DNA of 64,000 nt from Corella eumyota (Eukaryota > Chordata > Ascidiacea > Phlebobranchia > Corellidae). Shown here piece by piece: positions 35,001 through 47,000 of this stretch. Each line of letters opens with the position of its first letter. Within the stretch, counting starts at the first letter, position 1. A model generated the notes under the pieces. That model had not been told where the DNA came from and ran no database searches. It worked only from the letters and a program-made list of their open reading frames with translations. Position numbers and translations under genes: made by a program. The stretch is taken from NCBI GenBank assembly GCA_963082875.1, contig OY720101.1:15089671-15153670 (forward strand), given 5' to 3'.

Positions 35001-38000
35001 TACAGGGGCCTTAAAAACTAAATTTTTCTTTACAGGGGCCTTAATAACCAAACTAACCATTTTTTACAGGCTTTTTTTTCAGGTTAGATTATCAAAAACA
35101 AATTTAAACATTCTGTTTTTTATTTTTAGATTCTGGTTGAATATTTCGGAGAGCTCGTTGATTTGTTTTTGGCCAATTTTAATTTGTTCTTTATTTTTAG
35201 AGTTCCTGTTACAGAAAACTTCAATCTAACCTTTTTTATTTTTTCGCAGGGTAAGTTTTCATAAACGAATACTAACTCTGTTCTTTATTTTTAGATTCTG
35301 GTTGACGAGCACAAAATTGAGTTTGTAAAAAACCTTTTATATTATTTAAAATAACCAACACAAACAATTCACTTTAATTAATGTTAATTTAAATAAAACA
35401 TTAAACACACAATCAAATAATTACAAGCACACTGTTTTAATATTTATGAGCAATAATCTAATCTTAATTGTATTGCAGAAAGAATGAGGGGTCGATCGGC
35501 TTTCTTTGCCGAGGGGCCAACCAATGTTTTTTGCCGAGGGGCCAACCAATGTTTTTTGCCGAGGGGCCAACCAATGTTTTTTGCCGAGGGGCCAACCAAT
35601 GTTTTTTGCCGAGGGGCCAACCAATGTTTTTTGCCGAGGGGCCAACCAATGTTTTTTGCCGAGGGGCCAACCAATGTTTTTTGCCGAGGGGCCAACCAAT
35701 GTTTTTTGCCGAGGGGCCAACCAATGTTTTTTGCCGAGGGGCCAACCAATGTTTTTTGCCGAGGGGCCAACCAATGTTTTTTGCCGAGGGGCCAACCAAT
35801 GTTTTTTGCCGAGGGGCCAACCAATGTTTTTTGCCGAGGGGCCAACCAATGTTTTTTGCCGAGGGGCCAACCAATGTTTTTTGCCGAGGGGCCAACCAAT
35901 GTTTTTTGCCGAGGGGCCAACCAATGTTTTTTGCCGAGGGGCCAACCAATGTTTTTTGCCGAGGGGGCCAACCAATGTTCTTTGCCGAGGGGGCCAACCA
36001 ATGTTCTTTGCCGAGGGGGCCAACCAATGTTCTTTGCCGAGGGGGCCAACCAATGTTCTTTGCCGAGGGGGCCAACCAATGTTCTTTGCCGAGGGGGCCA
36101 ACCAATGTTCTTTGCCGAGGGGGCCAACCAATGTTCTTTGCCGAGGGGGCCAACCAATGTTCTTTGCCGAGGGGGCCAACCAATGTTCTTTGCCGAGGGG
36201 GCCAACCAATGTTCTTTGCCGAGGGGGCCAACCAATGTTCTTTGCCGAGGGGGCCAACCAATGTTCTTTGCCGAGGGGGCCAACCAATGTTCTTTGCCGA
36301 GGGGGCCAACCAATGTTCTTTGCCGAGGGGGCCAACCAATGTTCTTTGCCGAGGGGGCCAACCAATGTTCTTTGTCCGAGGGGCCAACCAATGTTCTTTG
36401 CCGAGGGGGCCAACCAATGTTCTTTGCCGAGGGGGCCAACCAATGTTCTTTGCCGAGGGGGCCAACCAATGTTCTTTGCCGAGGGGGCCAACCAATGTTC
36501 TTTGCCGAGGGGGCCAACCAATGTTCTTTGTCCGAGGGGCCAACCAATGTTCTTTGCCGAGGGGGCCAACCAATGTTCTTTGCCGAGGGGGCCAACCAAT
36601 GTTCTTTGCCGAGGGGGCCAACCAATGTTCTTTGCCGAGGGGGCCAACCAATGTTCTTTGCCGAGGGGGCCAACCAATGTTCTTTGTCCGAGGGGCCCAA
36701 CTAGCCCTTTTTGTCGAAGTTTCAAAGTTGTAATTCAGTTACAACTAAAACTGAACATTTTTATGCCAAACAAAAAAACATTTTTAACTATGTATTTCTA
36801 TTTCATAAAATATGTTACCGTTAACCAACTTTATTTTAACTGTATGACAATTTAATTGTTATGAAATATATTAATTTTTGTATTGCAATTTTTATTTTTA
36901 ATATTGTCCTTTTTTTGTGTCGACTATATTTATTTCAATGTTCAATATTTTATCTTTTTAGTAATTGTTCTTCAAGTGTCTTCGCAATTTTTTATTTCTG
37001 TATTGTTTTTGTACTCGTAATGTCATTTATTTCTTTTCATTATGCTTTTTTGTATCCGATGCCAATTATTTTACTTGAATTTATAACTTTTTTGTCTTGT
37101 GTTAGCATTTTCCATTTTGTTTGTCCCTGTCAAATAAATAAGAAAAATGTAGTTGAAATTATTACCTTAGCTATTCTGTCACAAATAACTTCGTAAAACT
37201 CTACAAAATAATATAGAAGTTAAAAACTTCCACCCATTAATCATTCAATACAACTTGACATTTCTCCGACAAATAATATTAGTCCAATAACCATGAAATA
37301 TAGTTTAACATTAGTTATAGTTTAACATTTGTCCAATAACCATGAAATATAGTTTAACATTAGTCCAATGAGCATGGAATATAGTTTAATATTTGTCCAA
37401 AAACCATGTAATATAGTTTAACATTTGTCCGATAACCATGAAATATAGTTTAACCTTTGTCCAATTACCATGAAATATAGTTTAACATTTGTCCAATTAC
37501 CATGGAATATAAATTAACATTATTTCGATAACCATGAAATACAGTTTAACATTAGTCAAATTACCATGAAATATAGTTTAACATTTGTAACATTGGTCCA
37601 AAAACCATGGAATATAGTTTTTAACATTTGTCCAATAACCATGGAATATAGTTTTTAACATTTGTCCAATAACCATGGAATATAGTTTAACATTAGACCA
37701 ATAACCATGAAATATAGTTTAACATTTGTCCAATTACCATGAAATATAGTTTAACATTTGTCCAATAACCATGGAATATAGTTTAACATTTGTCCAATTA
37801 CCATGAAATATAGTTTAACATTTGTCCAATTACCATGAAATATAGTTTAACATTTGTCCAATAACCATGAAATATAGTTTAACATTAGACCAATAACCAT
37901 GAAATATAGTTTAACATTTGTCCAATTACCATGAAATATAGTTTAACATTTGTCCAATAACCATGGAATATAGTTTAACATTAGACCAATAACCATGAAA

Positions 38001-41000
38001 TATAGTTTAACATTTGTCCAATTACCATGAAATATAGTTTAACATTTGTCCAATAACCATGGAATATAGTTTAACATTAGACCAATAACCATGAAATATA
38101 GTTTAACATTTGTCCAATTACCATGAAATATAGTTTAACATAAAATTGTATTTTTCTTGTAGTTATAGGGTTCCATAAATGTATGTAGGCAAGGGCAAAT
38201 ACCAAAATGTTCATTGTTATTTTAAAGCATTTATTAATAAGAAAATGAAAGCGATTATGAAAAGTTAATGAAAGCATTTATAAGATTGAAATGTGACAGA
38301 TGGTTATAGAAAGAATTGTTAAGTATAGGTAGAGGAATATTAAGAACTATAACGAAATAAAATTCGTATTTTAAAATATTTTTGAAAGTTACCCAAGGTT
38401 CAATGAAGCATACAAGTTATATTTTTATTTTATCCTCGATATTTCTTATTTTTATAATATTTTGGTCAACAAATAAACTTGAATTCGGGGTTGTAAAACA
38501 AAGTCATAATTAATATCTTTCAAATTTAAGAAATTATCTTTATTAAAAATAGTAAAAAATGTTTTTTTATGTTTTTAAAGTGTTTGGAAATTATTGTTAC
38601 GTCACAAATGTTGCGATAGTTGTCGAAATCGCATGAGTTAGGGTTTCTTCTCGATTAGGGTTACAAAAACAAGGGTTAGAGTTTCCAATCAAATATAAAT
38701 AGGGTACACAAAAAAACGTTCTAGAATTTTAAACGCGTATATTCTGGAAACTTTATTTTTTGCCGAATTTTTTACACGCTTTTCTGGCAGCAATTCGCTT
38801 AATTTACGGGTTACCAAAGTATTTTTATTCATACAAATTTGTGCGTTTTTATACTATTTATAGCAAGAAAAATAACTTTAAACACTTTTAGTTTGCTGTT
38901 TTATTTAAATAACTTAATATATAATTTTTAAATGTTTTAAACAAAATATATGTAAATAAATATTAAATAATTTTAATGCGTTATTTTTAAATTTAATAAT
39001 GATGGAAACTCTGAATAAAACCTTTTTTTAGTTGCACTAGGAAACAGAGATGACTGCTGCGGTTTGGAAGTTCAGTGAATTACGAGTTTAGATTTAAACG
39101 CCCTTCACATGACTTTAATTCAAAGTTTAAGCTAATTTTTCATGTATTAGATTAGGAAAATTGTATGTGATATACTTATGGTTAAGTTTAATATACTTAG
39201 ATATGGTTTAAATGATAAGACGGTCGACATTTTAGACAAGAATCGTATTTTTTCGATGCAATCTAAAATAGAATCTCTGTGGAAACGTAAACACGGGCTG
39301 TAACTGTAAATGAAATAAGCGTCTTTAGTAGAAACCTACAACCATAAATCACAGTTGTTATATACATAAATAGGGTCGGCAGCTTGCGCTTTAATAATAA
39401 ATTCTACCCAAACTCTCTTAATGCTTAGTACTTAGCTGTTTAGGGTAAGGTTTATTTAACAGTGATCACATTTAGTTACAACTTCTATTTTTTGTGTTCT
39501 AATTATTCATATCTTCTTATTAAAACTAATTAATTAATTTATCATTTATGTAAAATGTTTATGTCTGGTTTATATAAATCTATCTAATCAACTTACATTT
39601 TGACTTTTATTTCTTAGAAGTTATATTTAATTATTAAGTGTTGAAAAAAAATGACAATTTAGTAAAGTTTTGTTTAGTCTGAGAAGTGTTAAATATTGAA
39701 GAATGAATAAAACTATTTGCATTTAATTTTGATCAAGGTAATTATGCTTATTATTATAAATTTGTAATTTTAACCGGACTGTATATAAAAGGTAACTTCA
39801 CAGTCTTAACATGAATTCAAATTTGTTAATCTACCTGGTCTTAGGTTGACTTTGCCAGTTTTGGATTACATTAACATTTTGCTGGATAATTTATCTATTG
39901 ATTAATAATGGCATACTGTTTAGTGCTAAAGCATGAAAGCAGTAAGAATCAAACTTACGATACTGTGTAAAGCCAAGTGTTTTAACCAATCTGTTTTTTT
40001 TTTGTGTATCTTTATCGTTGATAAGGAAAAGTCGAATGCACGACCTAAACATAGAATAACATCCGTTACATCAACCCAGTCTCGAGTTGACTACGACAGT
40101 TTGGGATATTATAGATTATAATTGCCGGGTAATTATGCTGCTGATTAAGTGCTGGTTCTGTAGGGATTGAACCCACAACCTCATGGTGGTGTAGCAAATG
40201 TTTTTACCACTACACCACGTTATGTGATCTGACAAAAATTAATACATCCTAGAACTGGGTCATGGTGACAAATGTCTTTTAAGTGATAAGGCTGTATAGT
40301 TTACTCACTTATGTCTTGTCATAACAGCTTTCAATAAATTTATGTTTTTTTGATTTTAGTCAAATGAGCGCGGGTAAAGACATTCAGGTTGAATATTACT
40401 CATCGCTGTTGGCACGAGCTGTTAAGGAAAGTGATGGTGATAAATTCACTGATTTCTACGACAGAATAATTGACGATCATACCGAAAAATATGTAAGTTT
40501 TTGTTTGTTGTTTTATATACTTTGGGTTTTGTAAATCTGGCATTAATGGCAATTTTAGGTGTAGTATTTGGAAAATTTTGTCCAAATATAAAACGAAACT
40601 TAAGTTATTTTTCAGACGGGTTAAAGTGCCTGATTTTTTTTTAAATGTTGTAATTTTAAAAGTTTTAAATAGTTTTTATATCTGTTAAAGTGGTGGCTCT
40701 ACATATTTTTTGTGCTTTTTTCGATCTGTTCTTACTTTTATATATTAGGCTGAAAAAGTAAAAGAGCGAGCTTACGAACTTTGTGACGCATCAGACATTA
40801 TTTTGAATCGTAAAATAGAATTCTATGAGACACAAGGTGTCCTACCTATCCCTGTTAAAAGAACGAATTTAACCAAGAATCTGGACTCAGAATCAAGCAA
40901 AGATTTGCCTGATAACAGTAAGAATTTGGAGCTAGTTCAAACTGAGCAATCATCTGGTGATCAGGTTGGGATTACAACTAGTCCTTACACTGGGGATAAA

Positions 41001-44000
41001 GAGCGAAGTTTAGTTGAAATTTTCAGTAAAAACTCGATGGAAAAACCACAGAAAAACCCGTTTGAAGACCGAGTAACTAGTTATATTGACGGGGTCGACG
41101 ATGATCTTACAACCCCGCTAATTAACGATCAACTTGAGAATATACCGACTGATACCGAGAAAGAAAACCTGGATTCTGTGAATAATAATCTCGGATATAT
41201 TTCGATTAAAATCCCAGAAGAAGTTGATAGCAGCATTGATTTCAACTTACAGGAAAAGTCATCGAGTAATTCCTTCAATAACTACTTTCAACCTAATGAT
41301 AAGGACAACATGTTTGAAATGACAGAAATAAAAAGGTAATATGTTGTTTATTTATATTGTAGCTTGATCAACAATATATATGTATGTTTAAAATATAGGC
41401 ATACAAATTGAAAAGATGCCATTTATGGTGTGCAAGGTTGGGCAATCAAAAAATGTCTTGTAAATAGTAATTTTGTAGTTTTGGCCATAGTCTATATAAA
41501 TTAACTTTTTGTATATAATTTTTAGAATTTTGTAATTTGGCTTTAAATTAATTTACTGACTTGTTAATAGTTTAACTTTGACTCAAGTTGTTTGATTTTT
41601 GTTGATGTTATCACCTAATAAAACTGTTTAAACAGCTGTCAACACAAATTAACAAGATTAAAGTTTAATATTTGTTTACATTAAAGAAATGTGTGAACAA
41701 ATGAATGTCTTTACTTATATAAATCTTATTTTTTATTTTATGAAACACTTTTCGTATACCATATATGATATCCACATACTATTAATTAAATACCTTTAAA
41801 AATATTATAAAACTGTTGTATTATAAAAAATTTTTATTTAATTTTTAATTAATTTTTTATAGAGATTCAACTTGGAACAAGAACTTGAGCAACGAGGAAA
41901 GTGGAGACGACGTCGACAACAAAAAAAATAAAAAAAGAAAAAAGCGGAAATCAAAGGGTATCGGTAAAAACTTTTAATTTTTTGTTAAAAAAAAAATTGG
42001 TTTGTGTCAAAATATTTAATAAAACAAAAACTTCATTATTTATCGTCATAATTGTTAAAAACAACTTTAAAAAGAAACTTATCTGTACAATGTAAAATGA
42101 AACTTTAATTACAGTAAAAGGTATTTAATTCACTGCTCTAGCTAGACTTTATCATTAACTTCATTAAATAATCATTAAAACTAAGAATTTGTTAATTATT
42201 TTATTTTATTCTTTAAGTAACGACTGATAACCAAGACCCGAAAGAAATTGAAATCCCGGAAAATGTCGACGAAAAATCTGCAAAATCCTCACGAAACATT
42301 CGCCGCAAAAAACTCAAAGAAGAATCGAGAAAAACTTCAGTCCCACCAATTGAAAACGATACGAATAATAACATTAAACCAATCGAAAAGAAGAAAAAAC
42401 GAACGGTCAAACAATTTAAAGAAGAACAGGCAAAGAAAAACAGTGAAAAAATCGATGAAATGAAACGATTTGCACCGATGAAAAGTTTTGGATATGGAAC
42501 AATGAACATCAATGAACCTTCAACTTCTAAATCATATAAAAAGAAACCTGAAAAGCCATACCAAGTAAGTTATTTGGTAAATATTAAATTAACAACTGTT
42601 TAATGACTAAGGGGTTAAAGTTTTTGGTGTTTTATAAAAATTAAATCAAGGACCTTAGGTGTTACTAAAGGATTCTGCAACATGCCAGCAGTGGTAATTA
42701 AACTCAGGATCTCAGGTCTTACTAAAGGATGCTGCAACATGCCAGCAGTGGGAATTAAACTCAGGATCTCAAGCCTTACTTAAGGATGCTACAACATGCC
42801 AGCAGTGGTAATTAAACTCAGAATCTTAGGTCTTACTTAAGGATGCTACAACATGCCAGCAGTGGTAATTAAACTCAGGATCTCAGGCCTTACCTAAAGA
42901 TGCTACAATATGTCAGCTGTGGGAATTAAACCAAGAACATTAAGTCTTTTAAATAATTTAAAATTTATTTTTAATTCAGCCAGCCGAATACTTAGATGAT
43001 GAAACTGTGAAAAAAATCCTAAGAAATCTCGGGGATGAAACCGAAACTATGGAGATCAAGAAAAAAGTTGTCAAAGAGAAAGTTGTCCCAAACAAGAAAG
43101 ATAAAAAGAAAAACAAGAAGAGCAAAAAAGTTGTGGACGAAGGAAGAAAAATGGAGACAAATGAAAATGAAACAAAAAATGAAAATTTAAGCAAAGTCAA
43201 CCCTGTTGATAATTCGATGGAATTCATTTTTAATGGTAAGATGATAAAACATTTGACTTGGGTTTGCACAATCATCTATGTAAAAATCAATAACCTAACT
43301 TTGTTTTGGGAGTTTTTTTGCCAGTTTTGCATAGCCCTTAAGTTTTTGTTTATTAACCGGCAGATTGTTTTTTATTTTAGGAGTTTTTTTTCACAAGTTT
43401 TTTTGGGCAGTTTTAAATATATATTGTTGGCCTTATTTTTTTGATTAAAAACCGGTGAATTTTTTATTTATTATAAATGTGTAAAGGCCCAACTACTTGA
43501 ACATAAAATAATTTTTTATTACTTTATCCCAGTTTTGAGATGTCTTATATATAAATCTTGTTATTGCTTGGTATTTTTTTAATCTAAACCTTTGTTTTAT
43601 TTACAGAGGAAAACGATGAAGATTTTGTGACGCAACAAAGAAGATCTCGTCGAGTAATCAACAATAAAACTCAACTTCTCAGTGGAAGAACTTCACCAAC
43701 TAACACAGGTTTTAACCTAATTTGATTAGAATCATTTTTTCTATATTTTGCAGTGTATTTTAGATCCAATTTATAATGGTGGGCAGCATGGTGTTATGGT
43801 CAAAACACTTGGCTTCACTACATGAGGTCCTGGGTTCATTCCCTAATGCTTTCAGGCTGAACTGTCTCTGAGTAAGGTGCTATAAGCACTATAAACTCCT
43901 GCTGAGCCAATGCTTATTCAGCAGCTTAATTATCAAACTATTATAATCCATAGCATATCCCAAACTGCCAAGGGAAACTAGAGACTGGAATGGGGTAACA

Positions 44001-47000
44001 AATGTTACTCTATGTGTGGGTTGACCTTCTCACATTACTGTTAAAAAAAATTATGAATTGGTTTCTAAAATAAATTTATTATTAATATTTATCTAGCCAC
44101 ACGTAAAAGACGATTTAGTGACCCATCTCCTTCTATTAATAAGAACCCTGGCTCAAAAGTTGAACCAACCACGTCATTTGAAACTCACAACGTTTACGAT
44201 GGACAAGATTGGCCTCTACTTACTACAGGACTTGCAGGGAGCAGTGGACAAAACACTTCATTAAGTCGTGCTTCGTATGCAAGCAAACTTAAAAGTAACT
44301 TGGATAGTACTGGGTGTAGTTTGGCAAGTAGCAGCGAGGACAGTGGGTCTAGTTCGAGCTCATCTTCAAACTTTCCCTCGTGTGGTGGGGTTTCGGCTAC
44401 CGAGTCGGATATTAACTCGGTGGCACAGTTTTTGTCGGTTGCTACGGGCGCTGTGTCTGTTGTCGAGGCCACGGCTGATATGCTGAAATGTTTGACGCAA
44501 GAAAAAGAAGAAAAATCTGAGAATGAAAAAGTTAAGAAATCGAAAAAGGAAAATAAAGGACAAGACAATAAAGTTTCTGGTTCAAATAAAACTGAAGGAC
44601 CAAGTTCTAAAAATCAAGAACCAAAAACTGATAATTCAAAAGCAAATGAAACAGAAAAAGTTTTAGAAAATGAAACTAATGTAAAACCAAAAGTTGCAGA
44701 CAAAGAAACCAACCCTGAAGACAAACCCGCTACTAAACCTCAAGGTAAAACCGACAAGGCCCCAAATAGTTCAAATAACCCCGAAAAAATGGACGAAATA
44801 TTCAAAAACAAATGGGGTTTAGACTTTTTTATGACAGAAGAGCAATCCCATCTAGCACCCGAGTTTAATTTTAATCTTGATATGCTGGACAAAGGTGATT
44901 TTGAGTTGACTTTTGGTGACAACGCGCCGATAGAAATACCACAACCAGCAGCAATAGTTGATGTTATGAATATTAACGCTGAGCCTTCTCAATGGAATGA
45001 TCCGGGGGATTTCAACTTGGGGATGGCAGCAAAGTTTTTAAATAAAGGTGAGCTTCATAAAAATTATTTTTTTATATTTATTTATCCTTGATGTGGATAG
45101 GTCAACTTCATGGCCTAAACGTAGAATAACATCAGTTACCCTGACCCAGTCTCGAGTTGTCTGTGTCAGTTTGGGATATTATAGATTATAATTGCCCGAT
45201 AATTATGCTGTTGATTAAGTGGGCTCAGCAGGAGTTCATACCGTTTATAGCGCCTTACTCAAGGGCGCTACAGCATAAAAACAGTAGGAATCGAACCTAG
45301 AACCCCACGTAGTAAAGCCAAGTGTTCTTATTACTACTTTTTGTAAACAATCATAATTTAAAGTTTTTTTTACTTAACCTCATGTAAAATCTAGGTAATG
45401 CTTAAGTTTAAAAAAAGCAAATAAAGTACCTAAATTTGCTTTCTTTTTTAGAATGGCAGACTGCTCTTAATAAAGGAAAGTTCTACGAATGAAAAGATCA
45501 TTTTTACTACAATTTATTTAAGAAATTTTCTATGTGCCATTATTTAAATTATCGTACTATATAGCATTAGTTTGCTAGAAAAGGTTTATTGTCATTTTTT
45601 CCTTATTTTTTTCTCTTTGAATTTATAATATTGACAATCCATTACTTTGAATAGGTACGGTCATAGTTAAATATTTATTTAAATGATTGTGTTTTAAGTG
45701 GTAAGAGTTTTTATATTACCCAGAATTTAAAGAGTTAAGATATCTGACTTATAGTTAGGTAATGTTTTGTAATAATAAGACATTATTTATTAAAATTAAA
45801 TGGGTAAAAACTTGGTAAAGTTAAAAATGTGTTTTACAATGTTTTTAACTACCTGATGCTCGTCTTTGTAAAAAAAATTATTTTTTTCTCCAATTTAAGG
45901 TAAATCCTGGGTAAAAAAATCCTTTAAAAATTGAAAATTTTTGAAAATGATGATACTACTCTATAGTGTCTATGCATTGCTGTGTTTATTAATATAAAGA
46001 ATTCTCTATAAAAGAGTAACAAAAATATGTTTACATAAACTTAAAAACATGTTGAGTAACTATGTCTTATACACAACAATTTGTTCTTGTTAAAATTTTA
46101 TGCAAAATATTTTTAACTATCAAACTAAGGTTGCTACGTTAAAAAAAATTGTTCAAAACTGTTATCCAAACTTTTTAAAGTTTTTTTCTTTATAGAATAC
46201 TGAGTGCTTACATAAGAAAAAAGTGTTTTTATTCCTTATAAAGAGACACTTATAAGGGATATTATAGTAAATGTTTGTCTGTTGTATGTTATATTTTTGT
46301 TTAATTGATGTTACAACATTTAGTTTGTGATAAAGTTGCTAAAATTTTTTGTTGTTTCTTTGTAAACTATTTATTTTCTGTCAGTTATTACTTTCATTTT
46401 AAAAGTTATTTCCAACTTTCTGATGTTTTTGTTCTTGTTTGTTCTTAAAAGTGTATTTATATTTCTAAAATGGTAATTTAATTATGATAATTTGATAATT
46501 AGTAATTAGTCAAAATCATAAAATGTCGACGATTTAAGATTTATTAAAAATATTTAAATTATTGTTTTTTTATTGGGTTTGCACAATTGGGGACTTCCCT
46601 AACTTTGTGATTGTTTTTTGGGGGTAAAAACACAATTGTGGTCGACTGTTAATATTATGCATTGTGGTAAAAATTTTTGCTTTTTTACATCGGTGGTTTT
46701 GGGAAACCGGTTTATTTATTGAAATAATAGAAAATGTTCTTTTTTTGTTTTTTATTCGTTTAAAAACTTTTTAAATTCTTCTCTGTGACTAAATAGAAAA
46801 TTACTGTAACTAAGATACCAAATTTAATTTTTTTTGTTTAATTTAATTTTTAAATTTTTTTGATTTTCAAGAATGTTAAAATCTATTTCATATTTATATC
46901 TTAATAAGGGATTACAATTAATGTTTTAATTATTACTGTTGGATTGTTTTTGTGTGAAGTTAAAAATGCATGAATAGAAATTTATGTTAAAAGAAGAATG

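Larger units (their letters stand above)
38143..40363. other. Upstream region of the nested gene
   Basis: AT-rich. Holds a candidate promoter (38590-38702) and two adjacent diverged SINE copies (39783-40226). No supported exon. Confidence 0.4.

Noticed and set aside
35421-36855. Six long open frames of 395-449 codons on both strands
   Set aside because: They are read-through of satellite B, whose unit lacks stops in these frames. Both strands are open at once and the peptide is a pure repeat, so there is no sign of coding.
36861-37196. 111-codon hydrophobic frame that looks like a membrane protein
   Set aside because: T-rich DNA gives Phe/Leu/Ile codons by composition. There is no homology and it sits between satellites; not excluded but unsupported.
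34020-38142. CRISPR-like regular repeats
   Set aside because: No unique spacers between the units and clearly a eukaryotic intron; these are ordinary tandem satellites.
42213-44568. Minus-strand Ser/Phe-rich frames
   Set aside because: Antisense shadows of the lysine/serine-rich exons of the nested gene.
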